Source: Flavobacterium aestivum | Lineage (GTDB): Bacteria; Bacteroidota; Bacteroidia; Flavobacteriales; Flavobacteriaceae | Assembly: GCF_026870175.2 (NCBI RefSeq) | Contig: NZ_CP113977.2 | Location: 806,001-870,000 of the forward strand | Reading direction: 5' to 3' | DNA length: 64,000 bases | Shown: positions 61,382-64,000 of the stretch, one piece after another | Position numbering within the stretch: position 1 is the stretch's first letter | Layout of the letters: each line of letters opens with the position of its first letter | Position numbers and translations under genes: made by a program | Notes under the pieces: model-generated | What the model saw: the letters and a program-made list of their open reading frames with translations, nothing else | Databases searched by the model: none | What the model was told of the DNA's origin: nothing

Positions 61382-62596
61382 TTATAATAACATCATTTGT
61401 GCTTTTTTTACAGCATCAACCATTAGATCAATTTCCTCTTTGGTATTATAAAATGAGAAGGATGCTCTTATTGTTCCCGGAATGCCAAAGAAATTCATAA
61501 TCGGTTGTGCACAATGATGTCCCGTTCTTACTGCGATTCCTAATTTATCTATGATGGTTCCAATGTCATATGGATGAATACCATCAATATTAAAAGAGAT
61601 TACCGAAGTTTTTTCTTCCGAGGTACCAAAAATTCGCAAACCGTCAATTTCTAATAATCGCTTTGTTGCGTGGTGTAATAATTCTAATTCTTGTTTCTGA
61701 ATATTTTCAAAACCAACTTCATTCATATAATCAATAGCAATTCCCAAAACTATTCCACCAGCAATATTAGGTGTTCCTGCTTCAAATTTATGAGGCAACT
61801 CGGCATAAGTGGTTTTCTCGAAAGTCACTTCTTTGATCATTTCACCACCACCCTGATAGGGTGGGAATTTATTCAACCAAGCTTCTTTTCCGTATAAAAT
61901 ACCAGTTCCAGTCGGACCACACATTTTATGTCCGGAAAAAACATAGAAATCACAATCTAAAGCTTGAACATCTGGTTTTAAATGCGGTACTGCTTGTGCA
62001 CCATCAATCAAAATGGCAGCTCCAACTTCGTGCGCTTTGTCAATCATATACTTGATAGGATTGATAGTTCCCAGTGCATTCGAAATATGGTTTACAGTTA
62101 CAATCTTGGTTTTTGACGAAAGTAACTTATCGTATTCGCTCATTATCAGTTCCCCCTTTTCATTCATTGGGATGACTTTGAGTGTAGCTCCTGTTTTTTC
62201 GCAAAGCATTTGCCAAGGTACAATGTTACTGTGGTGTTCTAAGGCGGAAACCAGAACTTCATCGCCCGGTTTTAGAATAGAAGCAAATCCATTGGCTACA
62301 AGATTAATACCAAAAGTGGTTCCCGAAGTAAAAAGCACTTCGTGAGGGAATTTGGCATTAATATGGTTTTGCACTTTTGCACGAGAAACTTCATAGGCAT
62401 CTGTTGCCAATTGGCTCAATGTATGAACTCCTCTATGAATATTGGCATTTATTTCTTGATAATACTTTTCAATTGCATCAATAACCACTTGCGGTTTTTG
62501 TGAAGTGGCTCCGTTATCGAAATATACTAAAGGCTTCCCGTTTACCTTTTGTGAAAGAATGGGAAAGTCGGTTCTTATTTTTTGAATATCTAACAT
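61382..62596 (-). CDS. sufS: Cysteine desulfurase SufS
   Basis: 404 residues, a PLP-dependent group II desulfurase supplying sulfur for Fe-S clusters. It has VYFDNGATSQKP, the PLP Lys in FSGHKMCGPTG, and the catalytic Cys in RTGHHCAQPIM. It is the first gene of the leftward set. A minus-strand TACTTTTG box at 62623-62630 lies 27 bases before the ATG. sufBCD is not in the window. Confidence 0.95.
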   Translation of the reverse strand: MLDIQKIRTDFPILSQKVNGKPLVYFDNGATSQKPQVVIDAIEKYYQEINANIHRGVHTLSQLATDAYEVSRAKVQNHINAKFPHEVLFTSGTTFGINLVANGFASILKPGDEVLVSALEHHSNIVPWQMLCEKTGATLKVIPMNEKGELIMSEYDKLLSSKTKIVTVNHISNALGTINPIKYMIDKAHEVGAAILIDGAQAVPHLKPDVQALDCDFYVFSGHKMCGPTGTGILYGKEAWLNKFPPYQGGGEMIKEVTFEKTTYAELPHKFEAGTPNIAGGIVLGIAIDYMNEVGFENIQKQELELLHHATKRLLEIDGLRIFGTSEEKTSVISFNIDGIHPYDIGTIIDKLGIAVRTGHHCAQPIMNFFGIPGTIRASFSFYNTKEEIDLMVDAVKKAQMMLL

Positions 62597-62622
62597 TGCT
62601 TTATTTAGAATTTTTCTAAATA

Positions 62623-62630
62623 CAAAAGTA
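62623..62630 (-). promoter_or_regulatory. -7 box TACTTTTG of sufS
   Basis: The plus strand reads CAAAAGTA. It likely drives sufS, the small exported protein and sufE. No good -33 element was found at the usual spacing. Confidence 0.45.
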
Positions 62631-62778
62631 ATACAATTGATTTAGTTTTCTAAGAAACAATAGTTAATAATTGTAAAAATAGTAGGAAAGTGAATAATAG
62701 TTGCATTGAAAAAAATGAAATTGAATTGTTTGGAGTTAGTACTCTTTTTTTTACTAAATTGGTGTAATTGTTTTTATT

Positions 62779-64000
62779 ATGAAAAAATATTTTAAAATAA
62801 CCATTTTTCCTTTATTCCTGTTTGTGGGATATTTTGGTTTTACCAGTTATCCAAAGCTGGAATTGATATCTGGATTTTCGGCCAAAAGTGTTGCTTCAGG
62901 ACATTTTATCGCTAATCGGTCGCAGGAGATTATCGAAAAAAATGATAATAATTTTGATGTGATAGGTTGGGCTACCAATGAAATTAATGAATCCGAAAAA
63001 TTTGCAACTGCTACAGTTTTTGGTTTAAAAAAACGAAAAGCAATTTATAGAACCGGCTTGGGAGCAACATTAATCGATGATAATTTTGATATTACAAAGC
63101 CGTATGAAATTCCTAAAAGAATAAAATCAAATAAAAAACTTCCTTTTCCTTATGGAGATGCAGAATCTAAAGACACGGTTTTTGGTAACGTAGATTATGC
63201 TAAGTTGAATAGCGCTGTCGCTAATGCGTTTGATGCCAAAGGATATAATGATAAAAAAACCCGCTCTGTTTTAGTTATTTATAAAGATAAAATCATAGCT
63301 GAAAAATATGCGGATGGTTTTACGAAAAATAGTATTCTTCTGGGCTGGTCTATGACCAAGAGTGTTACTGGGACACTTTTTGGAATACTTCAAAAACAAG
63401 GTCGATTTAACATTTATAGACCAGCACCGATTGCCGAATGGGAAAATGACAATCGAAAAAATATTACGACTAATGATTTGCTCCATATGAATTCGGGATT
63501 AGAATGGGATGAGTATTATGACAGAATCTGTGATGCGACAAAAATGCTTTTCCAGACCGAAGATATGACTCGGTCACAATTAATAAAACCAGCGATTTTC
63601 AAACCCAATACACATTGGAATTATTCTTCAGGAACGACCAATTTACTGTCAGGAATTTTGAGAAAACAATTCAAAACTCATCAAGAATATTTGGATTTTT
63701 GGTATTCAGCATTGATTGATAAAATAGGAATGCATTCCATGTTTATAGAAACCGATATGGCTGGTAATTATGTAGGATCTTCCTATGCTTGGGCAACGAC
63801 AAGAGATTGGTCAAAGTTAGGTTTACTGTATTTACACAAAGGGAATTGGAATGGAAAACAATTATTTGATCCTAGTTGGGCAAAATATGTTTCAACACCT
63901 ACAAATACTTCTCACGGAAGATATGGAGCACAATTTTGGCTCAATACTAGTGGGCATTTCCCTGATGCTCCCAGAGATTTGTATTATTGCAGCGGTTTTC
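62779..64000 (+). CDS. Serine hydrolase, beta-lactamase class C family (3' end outside the window)
   Basis: 407 codons are visible from the ATG at 62779 to the right edge, with no stop. An N-terminal hydrophobic segment (about 5-22, FKITIFPLFLFVGYFGF) acts as signal or anchor. The serine hydrolase core shows the nucleophile motif GWSMTKSVTG (S-x-x-K) and later NYSSGTTNLL (Y-x-S), as in class C beta-lactamases, DD-peptidases and esterases. The third (HTG/KTG-type) motif is not reached, so the substrate class remains open. Confidence 0.8.
   Translation, partial: MKKYFKITIFPLFLFVGYFGFTSYPKLELISGFSAKSVASGHFIANRSQEIIEKNDNNFDVIGWATNEINESEKFATATVFGLKKRKAIYRTGLGATLIDDNFDITKPYEIPKRIKSNKKLPFPYGDAESKDTVFGNVDYAKLNSAVANAFDAKGYNDKKTRSVLVIYKDKIIAEKYADGFTKNSILLGWSMTKSVTGTLFGILQKQGRFNIYRPAPIAEWENDNRKNITTNDLLHMNSGLEWDEYYDRICDATKMLFQTEDMTRSQLIKPAIFKPNTHWNYSSGTTNLLSGILRKQFKTHQEYLDFWYSALIDKIGMHSMFIETDMAGNYVGSSYAWATTRDWSKLGLLYLHKGNWNGKQLFDPSWAKYVSTPTNTSHGRYGAQFWLNTSGHFPDAPRDLYYCSGF

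Overview
The window looks like chromosome from an AT-rich member of the Flavobacteriaceae, most likely Flavobacterium. The grounds are TAnnTTTG-type promoters in place of E. coli -10 boxes, few Shine-Dalgarno sequences, a type IX secretion (T9SS) C-terminal sorting domain, the gliding/T9SS lipoprotein SprE, a split ATP synthase locus without beta and epsilon subunits, and many Bacteroidota-only families (DUF2480, DUF4254, DUF4292, DUF5687, DUF6427 and others). No phage, transposase, CRISPR array or rRNA was seen.

Layout. 0-0.7 kb: the end of an unidentified gene, tRNA-Cys, and three degenerate extra copies of the tRNA 3' end plus terminator. 0.7-6.4 kb: a secreted phytase-like T9SS cargo protein, then leftward LysE, GIN-domain and RNase R genes and a small DUF2007 gene. 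6.4-7.3 kb: about 0.9 kb of AT-rich non-coding DNA with clustered DnaA-box-like words. Strand composition appears to flip across it, so it is a candidate chromosomal origin. 7.3-14.9 kb: rpiB, DUF1294, tex, tatA, a membrane-anchored protein resembling the front half of an M23 peptidase, a GH3-family enzyme, and a conserved protein whose C-terminal half resembles nucleoside phosphorylases.

14.9-29.1 kb is a capsule/O-antigen-type polysaccharide locus. It holds a Wzz-like chain-length protein, a Wzx flippase, two GT4 glycosyltransferases, a Wzy-like polymerase candidate, an O-antigen ligase-like protein, an SDR, UDP-glucuronate decarboxylase and the initiating sugar-phosphate transferase. On the opposite strand lie a third glycosyltransferase, WecB and a CapK-like adenylate-forming enzyme. 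29.2-38.4 kb: purD, upp, several conserved small genes, a GT9 glycosyltransferase, a PaaE-type ferredoxin reductase and an ABC exporter pair.

38.5-47.4 kb: sprE, bactofilin, AtpZ/AtpI-like proteins and atpB-E-F-H-A-G in close order, followed by a tandem array of about 76-bp hairpin-forming repeats. 47.9-59.4 kb: a GNAT acetyltransferase, a second flippase, dut, a sugar nucleotidyltransferase, a TPR protein, a DUF4292 lipoprotein, two tandem EnvC-like proteins with degenerate LytM domains, a BI-1 family protein and HflX. 59.5-62.6 kb: a leftward Fe-S cluster assembly set (sufS, a small secreted protein, sufE, a MIP18-family protein, DUF2480). 62.8 kb to the end: a serine hydrolase cut off by the window edge.

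Start sites. Several coding regions are best started downstream of their longest reading frame, because a TAnnTTTG box lies inside or just upstream of the extended part (rpiB, DUF1294, tatA, DUF4254, the ferredoxin reductase, GNAT, BI-1). All family calls come from reading motifs by eye; no database search was run.
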